A stretch of DNA of 64,000 nt from Allochromatium humboldtianum (GTDB taxonomy: Bacteria > Pseudomonadota > Gammaproteobacteria > Chromatiales > Chromatiaceae), in NCBI RefSeq assembly GCF_013385175.1, contig NZ_JABZEO010000003.1, positions 248,001 to 312,000 on the forward strand. Reading direction: 5' to 3'. A program made the translations under genes and the position numbers. Below, piece by piece: positions 1-8,680 of the stretch (the first letter of the stretch is position 1; the number at the start of each line of letters is the position of its first letter). Below the pieces are notes generated by a model. That model was not told the DNA's origin. It did no database searches and saw only the letters and a list, made by a program, of their open reading frames with translations.

Positions 1-1
1 T

Positions 2-670
2 ACCGAGAAGGATCAGGGCCACACCGGGCGCTGCGTGGTGCTGGTGACGCCGGACAGCGATCGCACCATGTGCACCTTCCTGGGCGTGAGCGGCAACCTC
101 TCGACCCAGGAGCTGGTCGAGGAGGCACTGTGCGATTCGGACTGGTTCTATACCGAAGGCTATCTGGTCACATCCGACTCGGCGCGCGCGGCTTCGATCG
201 AGGCCAAGCGGATCGCCGAGGCGGCGGGCGTCAAGACCGCCATCTCGCTGTCGGACCCCAACATGGTCAAGTTCTTCAAGCCCGGACTGCTGGAGATGAT
301 CGGCTCGGGCGTGGATCTACTGTTCGCCAACGAGTTCGAGGCCATGGGCATGGCCGGCTCGGACGATCTGCATCAGGCGGTCGATTATCTCAAGACCATC
401 GCGCGCCACTTCGCCATCACCCGCGGTCCCAAGGGGGCGCTGGTCTGGGACGGTCGGGCGCTGATCGAGATCGACCCTGTCAGAGTCGAGCCCGTGGACA
501 CGGTCGGTGCGGGGGATATGTTCGCGGGCGCCTTCCTCTACGGGCTGAGCCAGGGCTGGAGCCACCAGCGCGCGGGCGATCTTGCCTCGGCCGCCTCTGC
601 CAGACTGGTGACGACGCTCGGGCCGCGCCTCCCGACCGAAGAGACCCTGTCCATCCTGAAGGCCTTCTGA
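2..670 (+). CDS. PfkB-family sugar/nucleoside kinase (adenosine kinase-like), 5' truncated by window edge
   Basis: The reading frame is open from base 2, so the N-terminal roughly 100 residues of this kinase lie outside the window. The visible part carries the PfkB C-terminal signature DTVGAGDMFAGAFLYG, in which the Asp of GAGD is the catalytic base, and ends normally at a TGA. The segment TGRCVVLVTPDSDRTMCTFLG resembles the adenosine kinase-like branch of the ribokinase family, which phosphorylates a sugar or nucleoside hydroxyl with ATP in the cytoplasm. The exact substrate cannot be read from this fragment; fructokinase-like PfkB enzymes are the alternative. Confidence 0.85.
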   Translation, partial: TEKDQGHTGRCVVLVTPDSDRTMCTFLGVSGNLSTQELVEEALCDSDWFYTEGYLVTSDSARAASIEAKRIAEAAGVKTAISLSDPNMVKFFKPGLLEMIGSGVDLLFANEFEAMGMAGSDDLHQAVDYLKTIARHFAITRGPKGALVWDGRALIEIDPVRVEPVDTVGAGDMFAGAFLYGLSQGWSHQRAGDLASAASARLVTTLGPRLPTEETLSILKAF

Positions 671-833
671 GCTGCGCCGGTGCGGTCGATCCGGTCGCGA
701 AACTGCGACCGAGTCGACACACTGCGCGATCGAATAAAGCTAGCATTACGATCAGGTATCCATGTCCCGGTCATGGGTTCCAGCCCCGTCACGCATGGCA
801 ACCGGCTGGAGTCCACATGACAGGAGTAATCCA

Positions 834-1760
834 ATGCTCAGCTTCGACGCCCAATCCATCCCTTCGCCGCTCGCCATCCGCGAGTGCGCGCGGCCGCGCT
901 TCGACACGGATCTGGAGGCGCTGAAGGACTGGCTGGCCGGACTCAGGACGCGCGGCGGACGTCAGGCCGGTCCCGCGCTCGTCCTGGCGCTGGAGAGTCT
1001 GCGCAAGGCTGAGCTGTCGGCCAGCCGCCGCCTCAGCATCCTGTCGCTGCTGAAGGTTCCAGTGCTCAAGACCTGTGCCGGACTGCCCAAGCCCTATACG
1101 GACGAGGCGGGCGAAACCGACGGCGCCCGCGGTCTCACCATGGAGCAGCGGCTCGGACGCCTGATGTTCGTCAACCTCGATCGTGCGCTGCACCAGCTCG
1201 ACAAGGAGCATCCGGTCCCGAACGAACGCCGGCAACACCAGCGCCTGTGGCTGATCCGCAATCTGTTCCGCTTCGCCAACCGCCAGATCCGCTATGCGAT
1301 CCTATGGAAGAAGACGCCGCCGGCGGGCACCTGGCGCGATCTGCACGAGCTGCATCTCTACCTGACCTCGCGCCGGCCCACTTCACTCTGGGATCTCGAC
1401 GAACGGCCGGAGACCATCGGCGAATTCGATCATGAGATCGAGTACAAGACCCTGCTGCTGCTGGGTCTGGCCGCCAAGCTCAAGGACTCGGCGCCTCAGA
1501 GCGAATACTTCATGGACGGACTGCCGGCCTGGGCGGTCCAGACCCGACTGGAGGATCCGCATACCATGCTGGGTCGTCTGCGCCTGTTCATCGTCGAGGT
1601 CTCGGCCGACGAGCCGCCGCGCCAGCTCATGGGCAGTCTGGACACGGCCTTTCGCGGCTGGGTACTGCGACCACCCTACCCCTATATCCATGAACTCGAA
1701 AGCGGCCCGTTCGGAGCGAGCGTCTTCGGTGGACGGCCGCTCGGGCTCGAAAGTCTTTGA
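834..1760 (+). CDS. Conserved hypothetical protein, 308 aa
   Basis: I do not recognise a family. The ATG at 834 has a CAGGAG ribosome site about 9 bases upstream and is preferred over an in-frame upstream start at 762. The product is mostly helical in appearance, rich in Leu and Arg, with no signal peptide and no membrane segment, so it is probably cytoplasmic. It ends with a TGA at 1758-1760, six bases before the ATG of tsaB on the same strand, so the two are probably co-transcribed. Codon use is like that of its neighbours and looks like ordinary coding sequence. Confidence 0.75.
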   Translation: MLSFDAQSIPSPLAIRECARPRFDTDLEALKDWLAGLRTRGGRQAGPALVLALESLRKAELSASRRLSILSLLKVPVLKTCAGLPKPYTDEAGETDGARGLTMEQRLGRLMFVNLDRALHQLDKEHPVPNERRQHQRLWLIRNLFRFANRQIRYAILWKKTPPAGTWRDLHELHLYLTSRRPTSLWDLDERPETIGEFDHEIEYKTLLLLGLAAKLKDSAPQSEYFMDGLPAWAVQTRLEDPHTMLGRLRLFIVEVSADEPPRQLMGSLDTAFRGWVLRPPYPYIHELESGPFGASVFGGRPLGLESL

Positions 1761-1765
1761 ATCAC

Positions 1766-2446
1766 ATGAAACTACTCGCCATCGACACCTCGAACGAAAC
1801 CTGTTCAGCCGCGCTCCTCGTCGACCAGGGCGTCGTTCAGGAACTCACCCTTGCCCCCCGCCGCCATGGCGAACTCATCCTCGGCATGATGCAGCGCCTG
1901 TTGGAACAGGCAGGCCTGGAGCTACGCACTCTGGATGCCCTGGCCTTCGGCTGTGGTCCGGGCTCCTTCACCGGCATCCGCATCGCGACCTCGGTCATCC
2001 AGGGCGCCGCCTTTGGGGCCGAGTTGCCCGTGGTGCCGGTCTCCACGCTCGCGGCCATGGCCCAGGGCCAGTTCAGGCGCGAGGGGCAGCGTCGGCTGCT
2101 GACCGCGCTGGACGCGCGCATGGACGAAGTCTACTGGGGCTGCTACGAGATCGGCGCGCGCGATCTGGCCGAGCTGTGCTGCGCCGAGCAGGTCTGCGCA
2201 CCCGATCGGGTCACGCGGCCCACGGGCGACGGCTGGCAAGGTGTGGGGCCAGGCTGGGGCGTGCATGGTGAGGTGCTGACAGAGCGGCTCGGGCCGGCCC
2301 TGAGCGGGACGAATCCCGATGGGGTCTGCGAGGCCCAGGACATCGCGCTCCTGGCCGCCGCCGAGCTGACGGCCGGGCGCTGGGTTCCGGCCGAGCAGGC
2401 GCTTCCGGTCTATCTGCGCGACCGGGTCACACAGGCGCCCGCCTAG
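1766..2446 (+). CDS. tsaB: tRNA threonylcarbamoyladenosine biosynthesis protein TsaB
   Basis: The N-terminus MKLLAIDTSNETCSAAL and the motif CGPGSFTGIRIA are typical of TsaB, an ASKHA-fold protein that with TsaD and TsaE transfers threonylcarbamoyl to A37 of ANN-decoding tRNAs. At 226 residues it has the usual family length. TsaB has lost the catalytic metal site of its paralogue TsaD and acts as a scaffold. I chose the ATG at 1766; a TTG nine bases upstream is in frame but less likely. It directly follows the unknown gene at 834 and converges on the small membrane gene at 2453. Confidence 0.93.
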   Translation: MKLLAIDTSNETCSAALLVDQGVVQELTLAPRRHGELILGMMQRLLEQAGLELRTLDALAFGCGPGSFTGIRIATSVIQGAAFGAELPVVPVSTLAAMAQGQFRREGQRRLLTALDARMDEVYWGCYEIGARDLAELCCAEQVCAPDRVTRPTGDGWQGVGPGWGVHGEVLTERLGPALSGTNPDGVCEAQDIALLAAAELTAGRWVPAEQALPVYLRDRVTQAPA

Positions 2447-2452
2447 GATGCC

Positions 2453-2695
2453 TCAGGAGCGTCCCTGGACGATGGGATGGTCGTGTCGGCAGTGACGTCT
2501 CAGACAACTGACGACATAGTGCAGCAGGGTCGCTCCGACCACGATGAAGGCGATCAGCGTCACAAGGAGGCGCTGCCAGGGTTCGATCGCTGAGAGGCCC
2601 AGGATCAGCCAGGTCAGAAAGGCGATGACGCTGGTGATGGTCAGGATCATGGCGAACGGCCAGAGCGGGCGGTCGCATTTGGGGCAGAGATTCAT
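2453..2695 (-). CDS. Small membrane protein with N-terminal CPKC motif, 80 aa
   Basis: The likely start is the ATG at 2695, giving a protein that begins MNLCPKCDRPLWPF. CPKC could be half of a zinc ribbon, and a second Cys pair is not close by (one Cys each in SCLRRHC near the C-terminus). Two hydrophobic segments (about residues 14-37 and 43-65) predict two membrane helices. The frame is open upstream to 2830 but that part looks non-coding. It is convergent with tsaB, six bases away. Function unknown. Confidence 0.6.
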   Translation of the reverse strand: MNLCPKCDRPLWPFAMILTITSVIAFLTWLILGLSAIEPWQRLLVTLIAFIVVGATLLHYVVSCLRRHCRHDHPIVQGRS

Positions 2696-2856
2696 CCGGA
2701 TACGGCTCCATTGGGCGAAAAGTCGGCCGCCACGGACAACCCCATGACCGGGACGTGCGGCGCGACGAAACGAGCGACGTCCGATCGCCCAGGAACCAGC
2801 AGTCTGAACCCTAAACCGATGCGAACACATTGAAATCAGTCAATTGACGGCCATCG

Positions 2857-4113
2857 ATGCAGCCTACGCTGAACCCGCGTCATACACTCTTCGAACTACT
2901 GGCCGTCGCGCTCGACGCCGTCTCCGGCACGCGCTCGGTGCAACGTGCGCTCAGTACGCGCCCGATCACGGGGCCGGTCTGGATCGCGGCCATCGGCAAG
3001 GCAGCCGAATCCATGACCCTGGGCGCACTCGACGTACTCGGCGATGCCTGCCGGGGCGGGATGCTCGTCACCAAGCCCGGACATGCCGATCCGGGGCGTT
3101 TGCTAGGGCTGGGCATCGAGATCCATTTCGGCGGCCATCCGCTGCCGGATGCCGGCAGTCTCGCGGCCGGCGAACGTCTTCTGGCGAGCCTCGACCGGCT
3201 ACCCGCTGAAACCCGACTCCTGTTCCTACTCTCCGGCGGCGCCTCGGCGCTGATCGAGGCGCCGGTCAGCGGCCTGGGACTGGCCGAACTGCGCGCCATC
3301 AATGCCTGGTTGCTCGGTAGCGGACTGCCGATCGGCCGCATGAATCGCGTGCGTCAGTCGGTCTCGCGTCTCAAGGCGGGCGGGTTGCTGCGGCACCTCG
3401 GTGGGCGGCCCATCCGGCAACTGGCCATCTCGGACGTACCGGGTGATACGCCGGGCGTCATCGGTTCGGGACCGCTGGCGCCCGTGCCGGATCTGGCCGA
3501 TCAGGTCGGGCGACTCGTTCTACCGGATTGGTTGGCGGGCTGGGTCGCGCGCGGACTCGCCGAGCGCGGTACTTTACCGGAGTACGGTCCCGAGATGGAA
3601 CTGGTCGCTACGTTGTCGATGGCCAAGGCGGCGGTTGCCAAGGCCGCCGAGTCCAAGGGGTGGCGCGTCCGGCTGCATCCGGATCTCATCCAGGGTGACG
3701 CCGCCGGCCAGGGCCGCGCGCTCGCCCGGACGCTCATCGACGGCGCACCGGGTCTGCATGTCTGGGGCGGTGAGACGACCATCCGGCTCCCTGAACACCC
3801 CGGACGCGGTGGTCGCAATCAGCATCTGGCGCTGGCGGCCGCGATCGAGCTGGCGGGACGCAATGACGTCTGGCTTCTGAGTGCCGGTACCGATGGCAGC
3901 GATGGACCGACCGAGGACGCTGGAGCCTTGGTCGATGGCGGAACGCTGGAGCGGGCCGAACTCGGTGGCATCGAGCTCGATGCCCGCACCTGTCTGGCGC
4001 GAGCCGACTCCGGGCGCTTCCTGGAGGCGAGCGGGGATCTCATCCGCACTGGGCCGACCGGAACCAATGTCATGGATCTGATCTTCGGCTACAAGGCCCC
4101 GTCGCCGCTCTGA
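2857..4113 (+). CDS. Glycerate 2-kinase (DUF4147/MOFRL family)
   Basis: The 418-residue protein shows the two-domain layout of the GckA/TtuD glycerate kinases: an N-terminal DUF4147 domain with AAIGKAAESM and LLFLLSGGASAL, and a C-terminal MOFRL domain with GGETTIRLP, GRGGRNQHLAL and SAGTDGSDGPTEDAGA. This family phosphorylates D-glycerate to 2-phosphoglycerate, feeding glyoxylate-derived or tartronate-derived carbon into lower glycolysis. It is cytoplasmic. The length is standard for the family. It stands alone, convergent with the gene at 4133. Confidence 0.9.
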   Translation: MQPTLNPRHTLFELLAVALDAVSGTRSVQRALSTRPITGPVWIAAIGKAAESMTLGALDVLGDACRGGMLVTKPGHADPGRLLGLGIEIHFGGHPLPDAGSLAAGERLLASLDRLPAETRLLFLLSGGASALIEAPVSGLGLAELRAINAWLLGSGLPIGRMNRVRQSVSRLKAGGLLRHLGGRPIRQLAISDVPGDTPGVIGSGPLAPVPDLADQVGRLVLPDWLAGWVARGLAERGTLPEYGPEMELVATLSMAKAAVAKAAESKGWRVRLHPDLIQGDAAGQGRALARTLIDGAPGLHVWGGETTIRLPEHPGRGGRNQHLALAAAIELAGRNDVWLLSAGTDGSDGPTEDAGALVDGGTLERAELGGIELDARTCLARADSGRFLEASGDLIRTGPTGTNVMDLIFGYKAPSPL

Positions 4114-4132
4114 ACCCGATGACCCGACTCGC

Positions 4133-5062
4133 TCAGTCGCGGCGCGCCAGATAGCCGAGCTGATCGACCCCGAAATGCGTCGGCGTCAGTCCGAGACGTG
4201 CAAAGCCGTCGTTCTCGGTGCAGACATTGCCTTCCATCAGCATCTGGATCTGATCACGCGAGATGGGGAACCAGGGGAAGCGGTCGAGGAGACCGGCCGC
4301 CGCCTTGATCGCCAGCGCCGGGGCCGGAACCATCATCTTGGTGCGCCCCGAGGCCGCCGCGATGGTGGCCAGGATCGCCTTCCAGCTCAGCCGCTCGGGA
4401 CCGCACAGCGAATAGGTCTGGGACTCGGTACGCGATTCGCTGAGCGCCAGCACGAAGGCAGCGGCGACGTCCTCGATGCTGACCGGCGCCAGCTCGAAGA
4501 GTCCGGCCTTGGTCGGGAGCAGACCGGCGTGGAACAGCGGCGCCGGCAGCGGACTGTCGATAATGTCCTTCTTGAGCTGCGAACAGAACTCCATCCGCCC
4601 CTCGGCATCGCCGAAGATCACCGACGGACGGAAGATCGTCCAGCGCAATCCCGACTCCTTGAGCGCCTGCTCGGCCCGGTACTTGGTGCGCTGATAGGCG
4701 GTGCCGTCGGCACGGATGCCGTTGGCGCTCATCAGAACGAAGCGCCCGACACAGTTCTCCTGCGCAGCGGCGATGGTGTCGACCACGCCCTGATACTGGA
4801 GCGCCTCGAAGGTGATGCCCTGAGCGGGAAACTCGCGCAGGATGCCGATCAGATAGATGACCGCGTCACAGCCGCGCACGCACTCCACCAGCGAGGGCAG
4901 ATCGGTCACATCGCCGTGGACGATCTCGCACGACTCGGGACGCTCGACCTTGGGCTCGCTGCCCGGACGCACCAGCAGTCGCGGCACATGGCCGGCCGCC
5001 AGCAGATGACGTGTGATGTGCAGACCGACGAATCCGGTCCCGCCGATGATCGCAACCTTCAT
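4133..5062 (-). CDS. NAD(P)-binding atypical SDR, complex I NDUFA9-like family
   Basis: The 309-residue protein starts with a Rossmann motif (MKVAIIGGTGFVGLHITRHL, GxxGxxG) and contains YQRTKYRAE, a YxxxK-type site. The layout matches atypical short-chain dehydrogenases of the NDUFA9 / YbjT-like type, which bind NAD(P)H and often lack strong dehydrogenase activity. In bacteria they are loosely linked to quinone or complex I biology, but their reaction is mostly unknown. The ATG at 5062 is preceded by GGAG on the minus strand. The nearest respiratory genes are not in this window, so context gives no further hint. Confidence 0.85.
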   Translation of the reverse strand: MKVAIIGGTGFVGLHITRHLLAAGHVPRLLVRPGSEPKVERPESCEIVHGDVTDLPSLVECVRGCDAVIYLIGILREFPAQGITFEALQYQGVVDTIAAAQENCVGRFVLMSANGIRADGTAYQRTKYRAEQALKESGLRWTIFRPSVIFGDAEGRMEFCSQLKKDIIDSPLPAPLFHAGLLPTKAGLFELAPVSIEDVAAAFVLALSESRTESQTYSLCGPERLSWKAILATIAAASGRTKMMVPAPALAIKAAAGLLDRFPWFPISRDQIQMLMEGNVCTENDGFARLGLTPTHFGVDQLGYLARRD

Positions 5063-5201
5063 TGGAGGCTCTCCTCTGTTTGAATCCAGTCCGCGCCGGC
5101 GTCGAATGGATGGACGAGCGCCGGACCACGCATGGCCGAATGCCCACTAGATGGGTGCGGAGACCTGTCGCTCAAGATCGGCGTCGGTGCGATCGCAGGC
5201 G

Positions 5202-5579
5202 TCAACGGGTTGCGACTTGAGCACTGGCAGCGCGCACGGCGACCGTCTTGGGTGCGGGCGCGAGATCGAGGACACTCTGACGGCGCAGACGGCGCACATT
5301 GCGGCGGGCGGTGGTGAAAACCTCACTGATAGCCTCGGAGGCCACCTTGCGCGCCTCACGCACCACCACCTGACGACCGGCGCCGAGCTTGGCGCTCAGT
5401 TCGCAGCGCACGCGATGACCGTGCAACTGGTCGAACTCTTCCTGAACATTGACCTGGGCCTCGATCGGCTCGCCGGGGAAGCGATCCGTGAGTTTACGGG
5501 CTTCCGTTTCGATCTGACGACGGATAGCGGCGTCCAGCGCCAGCATATCGCCGCCTATCTTTAGGACCATACGTGACAT
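5202..5579 (-). CDS. Ribosome hibernation factor-like (HPF/RaiA, S30AE domain) protein
   Basis: The 125-residue product begins MSRMVLKIGG (an alternative start is the ATG at 5570). Its beta-alpha-beta-beta-beta-alpha pattern, with a long amphipathic helix near VVVREARKVASEAI and a basic C-terminal segment ARRNVRRLRRQ, resembles the S30AE fold of HPF/RaiA proteins that bind the 30S decoding centre and silence ribosomes in stationary phase. The match is by fold pattern and length, not by a strong signature, so an unrelated stress protein remains possible. It is followed by about 140 bases before the SDR gene. Confidence 0.5.
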   Translation of the reverse strand: MSRMVLKIGGDMLALDAAIRRQIETEARKLTDRFPGEPIEAQVNVQEEFDQLHGHRVRCELSAKLGAGRQVVVREARKVASEAISEVFTTARRNVRRLRRQSVLDLAPAPKTVAVRAASAQVATR

Positions 5580-5772
5580 TCTCCATGGACTCGGTCGCCG
5601 GTCTGGGCGCGTGTGATCGCGACGACGGGGATCGAGCGGATTGACTCTGAGGGCAAGCGCCTCGTCGATTGAACACGTCGCTGAAGTGTCTCTGGAGGCA
5701 AGGGGGGCACGGCATGAGACGCGCGACGGCAGGCGGATCATGGCGTCCGAGCGCGCGAAATGCAAGACCGAA

Positions 5773-6327
5773 TCACTCGAAGAGGTTGCGATAGGCGCGT
5801 GCGAAGTGCTTGTAAGCGTCCCAACCGTCCTTGTCCATGACCTGATCGATGACCCAGCGATTCTCCTCCGACTCGCCCATGATGGACTGGATCTCATGGC
5901 CGAGATGACGCAGGAAGGCGTAGCTGGGGCCGTCGTCGGCGAACTGGAACTCGGCATACTCGCCGGAGCGGGTGTCGAGTAGGGCGATGAAGGGTGCGCC
6001 GTAGTCGCCTGGGCCGAGCAGATCCTGGCTGTTGTCCTGGACATGACCGAAGAGCTTCTTGGCGAATTCGACGATGAGGGTGCGCCGGTCGGCTTCGTCC
6101 AGATCGGCGTGCGCCAGACGGTCGGCGATCTGGACCAGGAACACCAGATATTCCTGGATCACGGCCAGACGCTGGACGTCGTCGCGATAGACGAAGCGCT
6201 CACAGTGCAGGTTGATTGTCTTGTCGAGCGCGATGCGCCAGGCGATGTAGGCCAAGGCGCTGGCGATCTCGGGCAGCGAGCGCTCGCGTTCGTCGTCCTT
6301 CCAGTGACTCTTGATGCGTAATGCCAT
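5773..6327 (-). CDS. Conserved hypothetical protein, 184 aa
   Basis: I do not recognise a family. The chosen start is the ATG at 6327 (MALRIKSHWKDDERERSLPE); the frame continues upstream but that part looks non-coding. The protein is acidic and predicted largely helical, with no signal peptide or membrane segment. Aromatic-rich blocks such as SALAYIAWRIALDK and a C-terminal DAYKHFARAYRNLFE suggest a compact cytoplasmic fold. It lies downstream of the secreted-protein gene at 6372 on the same strand, 44 bases away, and may share its transcript. Confidence 0.7.
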   Translation of the reverse strand: MALRIKSHWKDDERERSLPEIASALAYIAWRIALDKTINLHCERFVYRDDVQRLAVIQEYLVFLVQIADRLAHADLDEADRRTLIVEFAKKLFGHVQDNSQDLLGPGDYGAPFIALLDTRSGEYAEFQFADDGPSYAFLRHLGHEIQSIMGESEENRWVIDQVMDKDGWDAYKHFARAYRNLFE

Positions 6328-6371
6328 GAATCGATTCCAATATGAGTAGAGCGTTTCGAGGGTTGGACGGT

Positions 6372-6878
6372 TCAGCGGCAGGGCGCGAAGAAGGGGTTGG
6401 TCAGGGCCTCGCGACACTGGGCGCCGACGGACGATTCGGCCTGGATCTCGGCCTCCAGGGGTAGGGATTCGGCGGACATCTTCAGCAGCTCGCGCGCCAG
6501 CCGGCATGGCTCGCTGCCGGCACAGGCCGCACTCTCACCCTCGCCTTCGCCGCAGACGCGCCGGACCAGTTCGCGGCAGGTCTCGGACTCGCGTTCCGTC
6601 ACGTCCGTTCGGCGTGGCGGCGCTTCGTTCCAGGTCTTCAGCATGTCGGGATTCGGCACCGCCACGCCGTCGCGCACGATGACGACCGAGCCGTCCTCCA
6701 GGCGATGCACACCATCCCAAAGTGGGGTGCGTCGGCCGTCCTCCAAGCGCCAGGCGCGATGGGTGGAGGCATCGACCTCGACGCCGGAGCCATCCGACAG
6801 CCGGGCGTTCCAGTCGTCGGCCTGGGTCGGCAGGCTCAGGCTCAACCAACACACGGATAAAATCCAGATGATCGGCAT
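6372..6878 (-). CDS. Exported cysteine-containing hypothetical protein, 168 aa
   Basis: From the ATG at 6878 the product starts MPIIWILSVCWLSLSLPTQADD, a clear Sec signal peptide with a likely cleavage after the TQA segment. The mature part includes HRLEDGSVVIVRDGVAVPN, and its C-terminal half has six cysteines (ETCRELVRRVCGE, AACAGSEPCR, AQCREAL and the terminal CR), consistent with periplasmic disulfides. GAGGT upstream on the minus strand supports this ATG; a GTG at 6890 would overlap the rtcB stop in a GTGA arrangement. It sits directly after rtcB and is probably co-transcribed. Function unknown. Confidence 0.72.
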   Translation of the reverse strand: MPIIWILSVCWLSLSLPTQADDWNARLSDGSGVEVDASTHRAWRLEDGRRTPLWDGVHRLEDGSVVIVRDGVAVPNPDMLKTWNEAPPRRTDVTERESETCRELVRRVCGEGEGESAACAGSEPCRLARELLKMSAESLPLEAEIQAESSVGAQCREALTNPFFAPCR

Positions 6879-6886
6879 TGGCGACC

Positions 6887-8083
6887 TCACCCCTTGATGC
6901 AGACCAGTTGTTTGAGGGTATGCACGACTTCGACCAGATCGGCCTGATTGGCCATGACCTGATCGATGTCCTTGTAGGCGCCGGGGATCTCGTCGAGTAC
7001 GCCCTTGTCCTTGCGGCAGATGACGCCTTGGGTCTGGGCCTCCAGATCAGCCGCCGTGAACTGCTTCTCGGCGGCGGTGCGGCTCATGCGCCGCCCGGCG
7101 CCGTGGGCGCTGGAACAGAAGCTCTCGGGATTCCCCTTGCCGCGCACGATGTAGCTGCGCGCGCCCATGCTGCCCGGCACGATCCCCAGTTCGCCTTCAC
7201 GCGCCCGGATCGCGCCCTTGCGCGTCACCCAGACATTGGCCCCGAAGTGATGTTCGCGCTCGACATAGTTGTGGTGGCAGTCGATGACCGCGTCGGTCAG
7301 CTCGAAGGCCGGCAGATGCCGTTCGAGCGCGGCCAGCACCAGGAGCATCATCTGTTCGCGATTGGCGCGCGCATAGGCCTGCGCCCAGGACACGGCGGCG
7401 ACATAGTCGTCGAAGTACTGGGTGCCCTCGGGGAAGTAGGCGAGATCGCGGTCGGGGAGCTGGATCATCCAGCGCTGCATCTCGCGCCGTGCCAGATCGA
7501 TGAAATAGGTGCCCATGGCGTTGCCGATGCCGCGACTGCCCGAGTGCAGCATGACCCAGATCCGATCGTCCTCATCGCGGCAGACCTCGATGAAGTGATT
7601 GCCGCTACCGAGCGTGCCGAGCTGGTTGACCCAGTTGTCGAAGCGCTTGAACGCCTTGCGCAGTTGGGGATGCTTGTCGGTCAGCGCCGCCAGAGGGTCG
7701 GCGAAGGGTTCGGCGGCCTGGGTGCGGGCGCGGTCGTCGCGGTGCTGATCGCGTCCGACCGGCACGTCGCGGCTGATCTGGTCGAAGACGCGCTTGAGTG
7801 CCGAGGGGTCGAGCCGATCGGCCGTCAGCGAGGTGCGCGCCGCCGCCATGCCGCAGCCGATATCCACGCCGACGGCCGCCGGGATGATGGCCTTGTCGGT
7901 GGCGATCACGCTGCCGATGGTGGCGCCCATGCCGGCATGGACATCGGGCATGGCGGCGATATGACGGTGGATGAACGGCAATGTGGAGAGGTTGACCAAC
8001 TGCTCGCGCGAGAGCGCGTCCAGCTCGTCGGTCCAGACCTTGATCGGCTTGTCGCCGTCGGTGATGACTTGCTTGATGGTCAT
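6887..8083 (-). CDS. rtcB: RNA-splicing ligase RtcB
   Basis: The 398-residue protein has the full set of RtcB landmarks in order: DVHAGMG, VGVDIGCGM with the metal-binding Cys, GSGNHFIEV, LHSGSRGIGN, CHHNYVER, and the C-terminal FCSSAHGAGRRMSR that carries the guanylylated His. RtcB seals RNA with 2',3'-cyclic phosphate to 5'-OH ends using GTP and Mn2+. The start at 8083 (MTIKQVITDG) matches the family length; the upstream open frame is a shadow. It is divergent from arfB with about 150 bases between them. No archease or RtcA gene is visible here. Confidence 0.96.
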   Translation of the reverse strand: MTIKQVITDGDKPIKVWTDELDALSREQLVNLSTLPFIHRHIAAMPDVHAGMGATIGSVIATDKAIIPAAVGVDIGCGMAAARTSLTADRLDPSALKRVFDQISRDVPVGRDQHRDDRARTQAAEPFADPLAALTDKHPQLRKAFKRFDNWVNQLGTLGSGNHFIEVCRDEDDRIWVMLHSGSRGIGNAMGTYFIDLARREMQRWMIQLPDRDLAYFPEGTQYFDDYVAAVSWAQAYARANREQMMLLVLAALERHLPAFELTDAVIDCHHNYVEREHHFGANVWVTRKGAIRAREGELGIVPGSMGARSYIVRGKGNPESFCSSAHGAGRRMSRTAAEKQFTAADLEAQTQGVICRKDKGVLDEIPGAYKDIDQVMANQADLVEVVHTLKQLVCIKG

Positions 8084-8233
8084 GTCGGTTCTTGTGCTCG
8101 AAGCGACGGAAGTGGGACTGTATGGCTTCACGGCCTTGAGCAGCGGCGGACTCAGGCCGGCTCTGAGGAAAAGTATAACGCGCCGATTCACGACACCCTG
8201 TCGCGCTTCGCCCGTGCCTGTCACAATCCAACC

Positions 8234-8653
8234 ATGCTCCAGATCACGCCCACAGTGTTCATCCCCGATGCCGAGTTGTCCGAGCGTTTCATCCGCGCGC
8301 CCGGACCCGGCGGTCAGAACGTCAACAAGGTTGCGAGCGCCGTGCAACTGCGCTTCGATGCCGCCGGCTCATCGGCCTTGCCCGAGGACGTCCGCCGCCG
8401 TCTGGTGCAGTTGGCGGGACGGCGCGCGGATCAGGACGGCGTCATCACCATCGAGGCCCATCGCTTCCGCGAACGCGAGCGCAATCGTGAGGATGCGCGC
8501 GAGCGGCTGGCCGGTCTGATCCGTCAGGCGCTCCACCGTCCCAAGCGGCGTATCGCCACCAAGCCGACCCGGGCCTCGCGCGAACGGCGGCTCCAAGCCA
8601 AGCAGGTGCAGAGTCGGCTCAAGCAGCAGCGGCGTCGACCGTCGGATGACTGA
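8234..8653 (+). CDS. arfB: Peptidyl-tRNA hydrolase ArfB (YaeJ), ribosome rescue
   Basis: The 139-residue product carries the release-factor motif RAPGPGGQNVNK, whose GGQ triggers peptidyl-tRNA hydrolysis, and a highly basic C-terminal tail (KRRIATKPTRASRERR and following) that in ArfB enters the empty mRNA channel of stalled ribosomes. It lacks the codon-recognition domains of RF1/RF2. The ATG at 8234 gives the family length. It is divergent from rtcB, which groups RNA repair and ribosome rescue in one intergenic control region. Confidence 0.94.
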   Translation: MLQITPTVFIPDAELSERFIRAPGPGGQNVNKVASAVQLRFDAAGSSALPEDVRRRLVQLAGRRADQDGVITIEAHRFRERERNREDARERLAGLIRQALHRPKRRIATKPTRASRERRLQAKQVQSRLKQQRRRPSDD

Positions 8654-8680
8654 TGCTTGAGGCGTTGGTCGATGCGCGCC